The position numbers and the translations under genes are program-made. From CAYMLQ01 sp964390795 (GTDB taxonomy: Bacteria; Verrucomicrobiota; Kiritimatiellia; RFP12; UBA1067), in contig CAYMLQ010000062.1 of the NCBI GenBank assembly GCA_964390795.1, positions 1-20,591 of the forward strand: a stretch of 20,591 nt of DNA, written 5' to 3'. The notes beneath the pieces were generated by a model. It was not told the origin of the DNA. It did no database searches and was given only the letters and a program-made list of their open reading frames with translations. Shown piece by piece: positions 5,281-14,300 of this stretch. The stretch's first letter is position 1, and each line of letters begins with the position of its first letter.

Positions 5281-7974
5281 CTAATGGATCGTTATCAGAG
5301 TTCCCCGATTCATATGGAGGACCACCTGTTTTCCAACCACAACCGCACGGGAGCTGCTTGGCGCACCGTTGATTGTCCAGCCGCTCAGATCCGTCGCACC
5401 TGCGACCGTCCCCGCCGAAAAGAGAACTTGTCCCGTATAAAGGTAGCCAGTGCCAACGACGTTGAGCGTGGCCACGGCGGGGAGTGTCAGCGTGCCGGTC
5501 ACAACGATCTGGCCCGCAGTCATGGCGTTCCCGTCGTACGTCAAAACAACCTTTGACCCTTCGTTCAGCGTCAGCGAGGCGACGCGTGCAAAATTCGTAC
5601 CCGCAGCTCCGAAGGCGGCTCCGGAAACAACGGTAACAGCCGAGTTGCTGATGCCGCCGCTGACCAGCAGGGTGCCATTGCTGACGATCGTCGCGCCGCT
5701 GTAGGTGTTGGCTCCGGACGTAAGGAGCAGTGTTCCTGAGCCGACTTTGACCAGGCCGGCATTGGTGCCGGTGTGCGAACTGTCCACTAGGTTGGCTGAG
5801 ATCGTCAAATCAGCATCTGCATTGCCGGTCACCTCTTCAACGCGGAAGGTCCGGCGGGTGCCTGTCGCCGAAACGTTGAACAACAGATGGATACCATTAT
5901 TCGAACCGGCTCCGGCTAGGATCACGGAGGGCACCGTACCGGTCACAACGACGTTCCCGCTGAGCGCGAAGGCTTGGTAGGGGCCTCCGGAACCAGGGCC
6001 GGTCACGATCGTTCCGCCGTTGAGGTTGAGGGGCCCAAGGGTTTGGTAACCGCTAGCCGTTTTCAGCGTTCCTCCATTCAGGTTAAAGGTCGCGCCTCCG
6101 TTCATGTTGTCCCGTGATACGAGGATCGTCCCTCCGCTGTTGATGGTATAGGAGGCGGCGGAGACAAGCCCGCGGTACTGGTTTGCGGTTCCCTGCCCTT
6201 GTTGGAGCGTTCCCCCGTCCACCACCACGGCCCCGCTGAAGGTGTTGATACCGTTTGCCGACGCGATGACGCTGTTGGTCGCCGTCCCAGATTGCCGGAA
6301 GATACCGGAGCCGGTAATGGCATTGGTCAGCGTGATGTTGGCGCTGCTTGCAAAGTCCAGCATGCCTGCGTTGACATTGATCTTTCCGTCAAAGGCGATG
6401 GTTCCCGTCAATTTGAGCGTGCCCGTACCGGACTTGGTCAACCCGCCGGGGCCGCTCACGTTAACGAAGGTCAGCAGCGTGCTCGTACCCGCCGGATTCA
6501 CGCTGACGGTCGAGGCGGCCGCCTGCAGCGTGACGTTGCTGACCGTTTGTTCACTGGTGAAATTCGCTGCGGCGAAATCCATGGTCTGTCCGGTCAGGGG
6601 GCTGGCGGTGTTCGTGCTCATCGCATTCAGCTGGATCTGCGTGCCGTTGATGCGGCGAATGTAGGAGCCGGGTGGAAGGCAAGCGTTCGAAACGGCTTGG
6701 CCGATAGTCATCCCGGCCGTGGAACTCAGTACTAGGGTGAGCGGGGTGTTGGAGACGACGGGAATCGTCAGACCCGTGAACGAGCAGTTCGTTCCATTGT
6801 TGCGACCGGTGAGGTCGAAGCCGCCGCCGTTGAGGATGAGTTTGGAGCCGGGGCTGTAGGCGTTCTTCAGAGCCAAGCTGCCAGGCGCTCCGGCGATCTG
6901 GCTATAGTCCGTCTGGATGCGCCCCCCCGTTACCGTCGTGTCTCCGGTCCACGAGTTGGTCGCCGCCAGACTGCCCCCCATCAAGACCAGATCGCCCGCA
7001 CCTGCCTTGAGAAGGGTGCCTGCTTCGCCCGGCTTGTTGACAATCTGCGCTGAAGGCGAAATGTAGATTCTGTTGCCGGAACCGTCAACGTAAAACGTGT
7101 GCGTCCCGCTTTGCGCCAACTGGATGGTGGTAGGCTTGCTGGTGTTATACTGGGTGTCTTTCATGCCGCTGCCGTTGTAGTTCTCGAAGGTGCTGCCGTT
7201 TCGGAACCAGACCGGATCGACGGTCGTACGGGTCTGAACCGTGCCGTTGTTGAATTCAAAGATCCCGATGCCGGCATAGCGGTAGGCGTCGACGTTGTTT
7301 CCGTTGTCATCGGCCGCCCCGATGCGGTCAGACTTCAGGGTTCCGCCGTCCAGAACGTAACGCCCGAAAGCGCCCGCAGCCGGTTTTGCGGTCGCATCCA
7401 TCAAGACGATCCCATAGCCGCCATTGGGAATGGTGATCGTTCCGTTTGTCTGCCGGTACGTATTGCCATAGACGGGATTCCCGTAATTCACGTTGATCCA
7501 CGAAGAGAGGCTCATGTCGTATCCCGTCGTGAGGTACTGAGGGCTGACAGGATCGGAAGGAAGCGAGAATTCACGGCAGGCCACCGATGAGGCGGTCAGA
7601 ATGTTTGCGGCGTTCGCTTCGTTGGTATTATTCACGCGGATATCAGCGATTCCCGCACCGGAATCGGTGATCGCTCCGCTGACCGTCAAGCTGCCGCCTT
7701 TGTCGATGATTAGGGTTAGGTTATTAAGCGCATTGCTGAGCGCGACCGTATTGGCAACGGCGTTGACGCCATTGCCAATCGTCATGCCACTGTTGAGCTT
7801 TAGCGACACGTTATCCTCAGCGGTCGGCACGGCTCCTTCCGCCCAGATGGCGGCATTGGTCCACTGTGCGTTTGCGCCCGCATTCCAGTTCCGGTCCGCT
7901 GCGTGCAGTAACCCGCCGCAACTGCACACCGCGAGAACCATGAGACGATACAGGTTAGACCATTTTCTGTTCAT
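5281..7974 (-). CDS. Secreted autotransporter-associated beta-strand repeat (PATR) protein
   Basis: The ATG at 7974 is preceded by AAGGAG at an 8-bp spacing and opens into a signal peptide ending near LLHA (residue 26). The 897-residue product is rich in Gly, Asn, Thr and Ser with regularly spaced short beta-strands. Units of the type GSGTLLLTSGANTYSGAT-(x)-NGTLLVSGG, as at residues 744-773, match the autotransporter-associated repeat (TIGR02601/PF12951); weaker units occur near 323-352 and 513-545. The N-terminus (NWNAGANAQWTNAAIW) is the usual opening of such proteins in Planctomycetes and Kiritimatiellota. A parallel beta-helix is expected. There is no C-terminal outer-membrane barrel and no obvious PEP-CTERM motif, so classical type V autotransport is not supported; it may be a surface or released adhesin- or glycan-binding-like scaffold. 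Function unproven. Confidence 0.82.
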   Translation of the reverse strand: MNRKWSNLYRLMVLAVCSCGGLLHAADRNWNAGANAQWTNAAIWAEGAVPTAEDNVSLKLNSGMTIGNGVNAVANTVALSNALNNLTLIIDKGGSLTVSGAITDSGAGIADIRVNNTNEANAANILTASSVACREFSLPSDPVSPQYLTTGYDMSLSSWINVNYGNPVYGNTYRQTNGTITIPNGGYGIVLMDATAKPAAGAFGRYVLDGGTLKSDRIGAADDNGNNVDAYRYAGIGIFEFNNGTVQTRTTVDPVWFRNGSTFENYNGSGMKDTQYNTSKPTTIQLAQSGTHTFYVDGSGNRIYISPSAQIVNKPGEAGTLLKAGAGDLVLMGGSLAATNSWTGDTTVTGGRIQTDYSQIAGAPGSLALKNAYSPGSKLILNGGGFDLTGRNNGTNCSFTGLTIPVVSNTPLTLVLSSTAGMTIGQAVSNACLPPGSYIRRINGTQIQLNAMSTNTASPLTGQTMDFAAANFTSEQTVSNVTLQAAASTVSVNPAGTSTLLTFVNVSGPGGLTKSGTGTLKLTGTIAFDGKINVNAGMLDFASSANITLTNAITGSGIFRQSGTATNSVIASANGINTFSGAVVVDGGTLQQGQGTANQYRGLVSAASYTINSGGTILVSRDNMNGGATFNLNGGTLKTASGYQTLGPLNLNGGTIVTGPGSGGPYQAFALSGNVVVTGTVPSVILAGAGSNNGIHLLFNVSATGTRRTFRVEEVTGNADADLTISANLVDSSHTGTNAGLVKVGSGTLLLTSGANTYSGATIVSNGTLLVSGGISNSAVTVVSGAAFGAAGTNFARVASLTLNEGSKVVLTYDGNAMTAGQIVVTGTLTLPAVATLNVVGTGYLYTGQVLFSAGTVAGATDLSGWTINGAPSSSRAVVVGKQVVLHMNRGTLITIH

Positions 7975-8006
7975 AGAGACACTCCTTGTCATGCCCAATC
8001 ACAAGC

Positions 8007-8044
8007 AACACTTATTGTAACACTTACGTTAGTCCCCTTGTCAG
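8007..8044 (-). promoter_or_regulatory. Candidate promoter and direct repeat ahead of the PATR gene
   Basis: Read on the minus strand, an extended -10 box TGTTACAAT (8014-8022) lies 19 bp downstream of CTGACA (8039-8044), which matches five of six -35 bases. Two exact copies of TAAGTGTT (8007-8014 and 8019-8026), 12 bp apart, overlap the -10 and could bind a regulator. The -35 box overlaps the stop codon of the LamG remnant, so the PATR gene probably has its own promoter. Confidence 0.45.
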
Positions 8045-8235
8045 TGGACGTCGGTCACCCACGTCACGCCGCTGCCTACCAGCACGCCGCTCGCCCCTCC
8101 TGGCGCCAGGTTCGTGGCGATTGTTCCCGAAGTCGCATCCAACGGGCAGTAGCCGATCAACTTGCCCTCAGCCGTATGGCACAACGTCAGAAGCAGCGCC
8201 AAAAGGCAGCACAAAGCGAGTCGGGTATTCATCAT
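8041..8235 (-). pseudogene. Truncated LamG-like secreted protein, N-terminal remnant
   Basis: A 64-residue frame begins with a clear signal peptide (MMNTRLALCCLLALLLTLCHTAEG) and then KLIGYCPLDATSGTIATNLA, the typical opening of a LamG/concanavalin A-like lectin domain in PVC-group secreted proteins. The frame stops after about 40 mature residues, where the full domain would need about 150-200. It has an intact AAAGGAG ribosome binding site and a candidate promoter, so it looks like a gene whose body was deleted while its regulatory head survived. It may still be translated as a small secreted peptide. The domain call rests on a short stretch and could be wrong. Confidence 0.6.
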
Positions 8236-8268
8236 GATTGCAGGCGCTCCTTTATCAGCAACGAAAAC

Positions 8269-8299
8269 AGTATATTAAAAAAATGATCGCCTTGGACAA
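8269..8299 (-). promoter_or_regulatory. Candidate promoter ahead of the LamG remnant
   Basis: On the minus strand TATACT (8269-8274) serves as a -10 box, with TTGTCC (8294-8299, four of six -35 matches) 19 bp upstream, separated by an A/T-rich stretch that includes seven T residues. Transcription would start near 8262, about 27 bp before the remnant's ATG. The spacing is slightly long. Confidence 0.4.
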
Positions 8300-8366
8300 A
8301 AATTTCGCGGAAAACGCTGGACGATTCGACGGAGGTCGAACCTGAAGCGTTCATTGCGGTGCGGGG

Positions 8367-8417
8367 CGCGAGGCTCGCAGGGACTGTCTCACCACCGGCC
8401 TTCCGCCAAGCCTCGCG
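8367..8417. repeat. Inverted repeat downstream of the GH127-like gene
   Basis: CGCGAGGCT (8367-8375) and AGCCTCGCG (8409-8417) are exact reverse complements 33 bp apart. The pair lies in the gap 8236-8470, where I see no gene beyond the promoter noted at 8269-8299. It could end the GH2-GH127 transcript, but there is no T-tract. Confidence 0.45.
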
Positions 8418-8470
8418 TGTACTTGTCGCATCCCCTGTCACTAACCGATTACCCAATTGACCTCTGGAAG

Positions 8471-11344
8471 CTACGGCAACTCGATGGGCGCGTCTTCAGA
8501 CAGTTCAATCGTCTTGCTGTTACCGCCCAGATCCTGAACTCTTAGCTTGAGCGTTTTTTCCTGACCGGGGGCAGGGTCGCCGAAAAGGTCTGCGTACTTG
8601 CCCAGGTCTGTCCTGAACTTTCCTTGGAAAGCGGCCCGCACCTTTTGGGTCACATCCTTGCCGGTCGTTTCGATACGCTTGTCGGTCGCGTAAACGCTGA
8701 GCCTAAGCGCCGTCGAATCGCAGGTATAACTCCCGTTATTGCCGATCACAATATCGATGTTTCTGCCCAACTCGCCGGGGTTCACACGGACGACGAACTC
8801 CGAGTTGCGGGTTTGGCTTGCCGTTCCTTCCGATTCCAGATCGAGGACATTAAGAACCACCGGGGTCTGGTCGTCTTTCCAGTTCACGGCCTTCAGCGAA
8901 ACGCCATTGCCGCCGTGATTGGACAGCTTCCTTCCCGAGATCACGATGCCTTTGCCGGAAAGTTGCGGGCCCGGCGTCCAGCGAACCACGTTATAGCTGG
9001 CGACATCGGCGATCGGGTGTGTCAGCAGATACTGTTTCCGCTCATTCGCCGGAATAGCCCGGTCGAACATGTTTTTCGAATAATGCCGCGCCCAGTTCTC
9101 CTCCATGTTTTCAGCCGGCATGTAGTCGGCGAAAAAGCCCAACGCGTTGCCGCCTTGCAGACCGTAAGCGTATCCCAGCGGACAGCCGTCAACTTTGAAC
9201 GCCGAATTCAGTTGCCTCTTGTCGGCGTCCTTGGCGGTCGACAGCAGGCCATCGTTCCGGCAGTTAAAGAACGACCACGAGCCGGACTTCGACGTGTCAG
9301 GGAACGCGGCCGGTAAATCCGGCTTGCCCTTGGGATTCTGGTAATCGGCAGCGAGATCGGCAACCGGCTCACCCTCAACAGCAAACAGGTCCTTCCACGT
9401 TTGATCGCGCGAGGGGCCATACCACGCGAATGTGATCTTTCCGTTGGCTGACTTGCGGGGTTCAGAAAGCAGTTCGTCGGCTACGATCCGAATCGGCCGC
9501 GTATCAGTGAGGTTCGGAACCTTGAAATACACGTCGATGCCGTCGGGGTCGACGAACTCTGTCAAAACGACGTCGACCGGCTCGCCTGTGCGCTCGGGGT
9601 TCGTCCAGGCCTTGACGATGACCTTCTGTCCGTCGGGACGGATTCTGTCGTCCGGAATCGGGTTCCCGATGCTGGCCGGATCGAGAACCAGATCACGGGG
9701 TTTCGGGCACTTCTTAAGCACATCGGCATTCAGTGTGTCGCTGAGCGTGAACAGAACCGGCCCTCGAAGAAGGGCGACCCGACCTTCCTGGATCATCCGG
9801 CCGCGAACGAAACGCCAGTTCATCGGCATGGAAAGGGTGAGCGTGTCGCCTGACTTCCAAACCCGCTTGACCGTAGCGTAGCCGAGTTCGGATTTGTTCA
9901 GTGTGTACGGCACATTACACACGGCACACTCGATGGTTTCTGCCCAGCGCGGTGTGCGGAACAGGAACGCGAACTCGACCGGTTCTGAGCAGGTGAACGT
10001 CAGCTTGACCTCGCCGGAGTTCGGGTAGGCGGTTTCCTGTTTGATCGCAACGGTCTTGCCGCTGACGTCGAAGGTCTTGTCGGAACGGGTGAACAGGTTC
10101 AGCGCGATGCCGTTGTCCGGGGTGCGGTAGTACACCTTCTGCGGCAGTTCGGCAACCGCGCGGCGGAAGTTCCCGTTGCAGCAGAAGGTGTCGATCGTCT
10201 GGAACTGCCGCTTCCCCGTAAAAGGCGTGAAGTAGCAGATGCGGCGGCCGTCCGGCGCCTGCGCAGCGAACAGGGCGTTGTAGATCGCCCGCTCCATGAT
10301 GTCCCCGTACCGCAGGTCGCCTTCCAGCCGCAGGAGGCTGTCGACCCAGCGGAGCAGATAAGCCGTAACGCAGGATTCTTCAACCTGTCCCGAACCATCC
10401 TGATTGTACGTGAAGTGCTCTCCCTGCGACGTTGAACCGGTAACCAGCAGCCCGCCGTATCCCCGTTCGAACAGCTCCTGCTTCATCCACAGACTCTTCT
10501 TGAGGTAGTCCTCGCCCCCGATCAGCCGATACAATTCCGTGTCCGGGTACATGTGCGACAGCATCACGTAGACATGGTAGCGGGACTTCGCGATGTTCTT
10601 CTCCCACGCGTCATACGGTTTCAGGTAGTACCAGTGCGGCTCATATTGCAGGCGCTTGGCGAAGTCGAGATAGCCCTTCTCTCCCGTCACGCGATACAGC
10701 TCTACGAACCCTTCTGTGATCCCCGCGATGGAGGTGCCGGGGGGAATGATATGCTCTCCATCCTTATTGGCTGAGAACATCCGCATGATGTAGTCCGCCA
10801 TGATCTTCGCGTCCGCCACAGCCTGGGTGTTCCCCGTCACACGGTAGTTCCGCACCAGCGCCAGGGTGAGGTACTCCTGTTCGTGGAGGATCCAGTTCAC
10901 AACGTTTTGATGATTGTTCGATTCGACGTTCCAGAAGCCCTGGTATCCGTCCGGATCGCGCGAGCGCCGCAACTGGCCCATGATGTGCTGGGCGCGTTCG
11001 GCCACTTTCGGTTCGCCGGTGTATTGTGCGAACAGGCTGCCGGCGTCCAAAACCTTGCCGATGCCGTAGTAGACGCAATTTTTGTCACCGCGGTCAGTCC
11101 GGTGCTTGAACTTGTCCAGCCAGTCCCGGTCCAGGTCGAGAACCATGTAGTTCTTGTCGATCAAGTCCGTGATGCGCCGATCCAGTTCGCCGCCCGCCAT
11201 TTCTCGGTGAGTGAGCCGCGCCGGAATCAGCTTATCCTCCATGAGCGGCTTGACGACGTCCCGTTCGCCCAAGGCCCGTGCGCCAGATGTGATGGCGGCC
11301 AGCGTGATGGCGGCCAACCATTGGATGTGTTTCGCGTTTTTCAT
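8471..11344 (-). CDS. GH127-like (DUF1680) secreted glycosidase, beta-L-arabinofuranosidase type
   Basis: The ATG at 11344 (rather than GTG 11356) was chosen because the Shine-Dalgarno AAGGAG in the tail of the preceding GH2 gene would overlap the GTG. A signal peptide (KHIQWLAAITLAAITSGARA) follows. The 957-residue product carries the GH127 fingerprint: GEHF with a candidate acid Glu at about residue 309, QVEESC with Glu323 and Cys325, and FCCNGNFRR with Cys388-Cys389. In the family archetype HypBA1 these cysteines and a glutamate bind zinc and one cysteine is the nucleophile. RVALLRGPVLF later on is typical of the domain. HypBA1-type enzymes are about 650 residues; here about 290 additional C-terminal residues form a likely beta-sandwich extension. 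Arabinofuranosidase activity is the family prototype, but GH127 relatives are diverse. It is coupled to the GH2-like gene 8 bp upstream. Confidence 0.85.
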   Translation of the reverse strand: MKNAKHIQWLAAITLAAITSGARALGERDVVKPLMEDKLIPARLTHREMAGGELDRRITDLIDKNYMVLDLDRDWLDKFKHRTDRGDKNCVYYGIGKVLDAGSLFAQYTGEPKVAERAQHIMGQLRRSRDPDGYQGFWNVESNNHQNVVNWILHEQEYLTLALVRNYRVTGNTQAVADAKIMADYIMRMFSANKDGEHIIPPGTSIAGITEGFVELYRVTGEKGYLDFAKRLQYEPHWYYLKPYDAWEKNIAKSRYHVYVMLSHMYPDTELYRLIGGEDYLKKSLWMKQELFERGYGGLLVTGSTSQGEHFTYNQDGSGQVEESCVTAYLLRWVDSLLRLEGDLRYGDIMERAIYNALFAAQAPDGRRICYFTPFTGKRQFQTIDTFCCNGNFRRAVAELPQKVYYRTPDNGIALNLFTRSDKTFDVSGKTVAIKQETAYPNSGEVKLTFTCSEPVEFAFLFRTPRWAETIECAVCNVPYTLNKSELGYATVKRVWKSGDTLTLSMPMNWRFVRGRMIQEGRVALLRGPVLFTLSDTLNADVLKKCPKPRDLVLDPASIGNPIPDDRIRPDGQKVIVKAWTNPERTGEPVDVVLTEFVDPDGIDVYFKVPNLTDTRPIRIVADELLSEPRKSANGKITFAWYGPSRDQTWKDLFAVEGEPVADLAADYQNPKGKPDLPAAFPDTSKSGSWSFFNCRNDGLLSTAKDADKRQLNSAFKVDGCPLGYAYGLQGGNALGFFADYMPAENMEENWARHYSKNMFDRAIPANERKQYLLTHPIADVASYNVVRWTPGPQLSGKGIVISGRKLSNHGGNGVSLKAVNWKDDQTPVVLNVLDLESEGTASQTRNSEFVVRVNPGELGRNIDIVIGNNGSYTCDSTALRLSVYATDKRIETTGKDVTQKVRAAFQGKFRTDLGKYADLFGDPAPGQEKTLKLRVQDLGGNSKTIELSEDAPIELP

Positions 11345-11352
11345 TTTATGAC

Positions 11353-14300
11353 TCACTCCTTGTAGCCCAGCGCGTCAAGCTGCCGGTCAAAATCGGGAGG
11401 CAGCGGCGCGGACGGTTTCTCGACATCGCGTGCCGCATAGCGCAGCAGGTTGAGCAAGAGATGCCCTGCGGCGGGATGGGACGCCAGAGTTTCGCGGATG
11501 CGCAGGGTGTTCAGAACGAAGCGCCCCGCGCCGAGCGGATAGACGGCGAGCATGAGACCCGAGTCGTAGTCTTGGGAAGCTTTGATCGCACCCGCCACGG
11601 CCTCGGCTGGCGGCTCCTGTCCGGTGAAGACCAGATCGGGAATCAGCTCGCGGTAGTAGGTGTAGTCCATCAGCCCGCCGGAGGGGAGCCCGTCGAAGAT
11701 CGGGTGGGATTTCGCCCACTCGTCCTTGAGATAGAGCCAGCCGCGGATCGGTTTCGCCGTGCCTTTTTTTGCCAGCGGCAGCCAGGCTGTCGGCTGAGCG
11801 CCTTGCGTGAACACCTCGGGCGAAAGGAAAACGACGGTGGAGCCGGACGAGATCCGCTTGGCGAGTTCACGGAAAGCCGCTGCGCCGCCGGGCGCAGCCT
11901 GCTTCGATGAGACGAGCAGCACCTCGCGCTTGCCCGGCTGATCCGGAGTGAAGAGGCGTGTGCGGACACCGTGTGCGGCCAGCCACTGCGCCAGCGCCGG
12001 ATCGTCGCCCCACAGGATAATCTCTGCGGTCACTGACGGCAGGTTCGCCGGATCGCTCACGTGGAACGTCGCTTGGCCGCCCGCTGCGGCTGCACCTCGC
12101 TCGAAGGTGGCGAGGAAACGGTATTCACCCGCCGGGCCATCGATGGCGACGTCTTCAGAGAACCAGAGCTTGGCGAACGGCGGTTCGTTTGTGCTGCCGG
12201 TGCGGACAGGAACGGTGACCGTGAGGGTGCGATCCATGATGCGGGTCATGCGGGGGCCGATCACCTGCAGGCGTGCGGGGTAGTCGCCGGGCGCGAGCAC
12301 GTCCTCGTCCGCGAACGTCGCCTCCAGATGGATCTTGTTGCCCCGTGCGAGGTGCGCAGGTTCGGCGAACAGGCACCAGCGCAGCGGATACCAGGCGTCG
12401 AACAGCGCGTCGATCGTGCCGGGCTTCAGCTCGCGGAACAGCGTGGTGAGGCCTTCGCCGCACAGCACATGATCGGTCGCGCCCGTCAGGCTGTGAGCGA
12501 TGATGCGGGGGTTGGCGCGGATCGCGTTGAGCCCGAGCGTCCGCTGCCCGGCCATTTTCTTCAGGCTCTCCATGAAGAAGTCCTCGGGGCGGGCGAACAC
12601 GTCGTCCATGCGCCACTGCTTCCAATCGGCGAGGAAGCGGTCAAGCTTGTCGCGGAGGTACTTGGCGTCTTCGAGCTGCTCCGCGCCCTCCTGTTCGAAA
12701 TGGCGGACAGCCCGCCACAGGTCGACCGCACTGCCGATTCCGTACTCCGAGAGGAACAGCGGCCTGCCGCGTTCGCCGTCACGCGTTCTGAGCGACTGGA
12801 TGTCGCCGGCTGAGTGGGGTACTCGCGGATAGCAATGGTAGTCGCCGACCGAATTATCCCAAGCCAGCGAGCCGGGGTTCGACAGCGTGCCGGCAGTCAC
12901 CGGAGTGTCTTTTCCAACGAGGCTTTTGTCATCCGCATAACGTGCGAAAGTCGTTGCAACAGGCGCGGCGGAGGGAGCCAGCCATCCGTAACTCCACACG
13001 CCGCTGGGATTCGTCTTGTCGGAAAAGCCGGCTGTGGCGTCGTACGTTTTTTTGGCCGTCTTCAGCGTGAGAAGCAGCCCCGTGGTGTCGCCGCCATAGT
13101 TGCCGTTGCCCGCGCCGACGACGCAGTCGAGCGTGTCGCCCTGTTTGACTGGCACCGTTTTGGCGAAGCGGGCCTCGTTCGCTGCGCCATTCAGATTCAG
13201 CAGGCCGTCGAACAGTGCGCGTCCGTTGTGCAAGAGGTGGACGTCGGTCGAGGCCCGTTCGGCCAGCCCGATGAACGTACCCGCCACCTCGACTTCGCCG
13301 CTGTCCGGTGCGGTCCAGCGGAGCACGCTGAATTCGTTTGCGGGGCCTGGGTGGAGCGCCAGACGGTTGGGCGGCCATGTGATACCAACCGTGCGGATCG
13401 TGCCGGTTGTGGCGTTGAGCGCCACCCAGGGTTCCGAAGAGGTGTCGCGTTGCCACAGGCGGAAGCCGGAGACCCCGCCGATCGTTCCCCTTTCAGATTG
13501 GGTCTCGTCCCAGCGCCCGCTGTTCAGCATGACCATCCGATCCGGATCAAGCGCTCGCACCAGCGGCAGCAGGGCGGCGGCGTGCCGGAACACCGGGCCG
13601 TTCTTCGTTTCATTCAACAATCCCCAGATCACGACGCTCGGATGATTCCGGTCGCGCACGATCAGTTCGCTGACGGCGGCGTCGAAGCGCTCGGCCATTT
13701 TGGGCGAGGGCGCGATGGGCCATGCGGCGTAGGATTCTTCGTAGACCATCAGTCCGATCTCGTCGCAGAGATCCAGTTGCATCGGAGTCGCCGCGCCCCA
13801 GATAAAGCGCACCATGTTGAAGCCCATGACCTTCAGGTTGAGCAGGTCGCGCCGCAGCATATCGGGGTCGCGGGCAAACTGTTGGCCGATCGGGAAGTGG
13901 TTACAGGTGTGGGTGCTTTTCAGATAGAGCCGCTTCCCGTTGAGACGGAAGTAGCCGTCCGTGAAACGGAAGTCGCGGAACCCGCAGCGCACGGAGCGCT
14001 CATCGATGGAAAGCGCGCTCCCCGCATTCAGACGGGCCGTCACGCGGTACAGATAGGGATCGTTTAGATTCCAGAGGTGCGGGTTGCTGACCGACAGGTC
14101 GGCTTCGACCTGCGAGGCCCCTGCGGGCAAATCGCGGTCGAACGTGACCCGCGCAATCGTTTCGCCGCTGCGGGCCGAAGAGACCGTGAGGGCGACCTGT
14201 GTCTTTTGAACGGCCTCTGCCGCATTGCGCACGCCGAACTGGACATGGATCTTGCCCGCGTCTGCGCGGGACGTGGCCGCCGCGAACAGATCCTCCAGAT

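Noticed and set aside
8232..8456. A 74-codon minus-strand frame upstream of the LamG remnant
   Set aside because: It runs through the candidate promoter and has no ribosome binding site or family resemblance.
11342..11356. GTG at 11356 as start of the GH127-like gene
   Set aside because: It would overlap its own Shine-Dalgarno; the ATG at 11344 has AAGGAG at a workable distance and the same signal peptide.
12814..14067. A 417-codon open frame on the plus strand
   Set aside because: Antisense to the GH2-like gene with its catalytic motifs; composition is low-complexity Arg/Gly/His typical of shadow frames.
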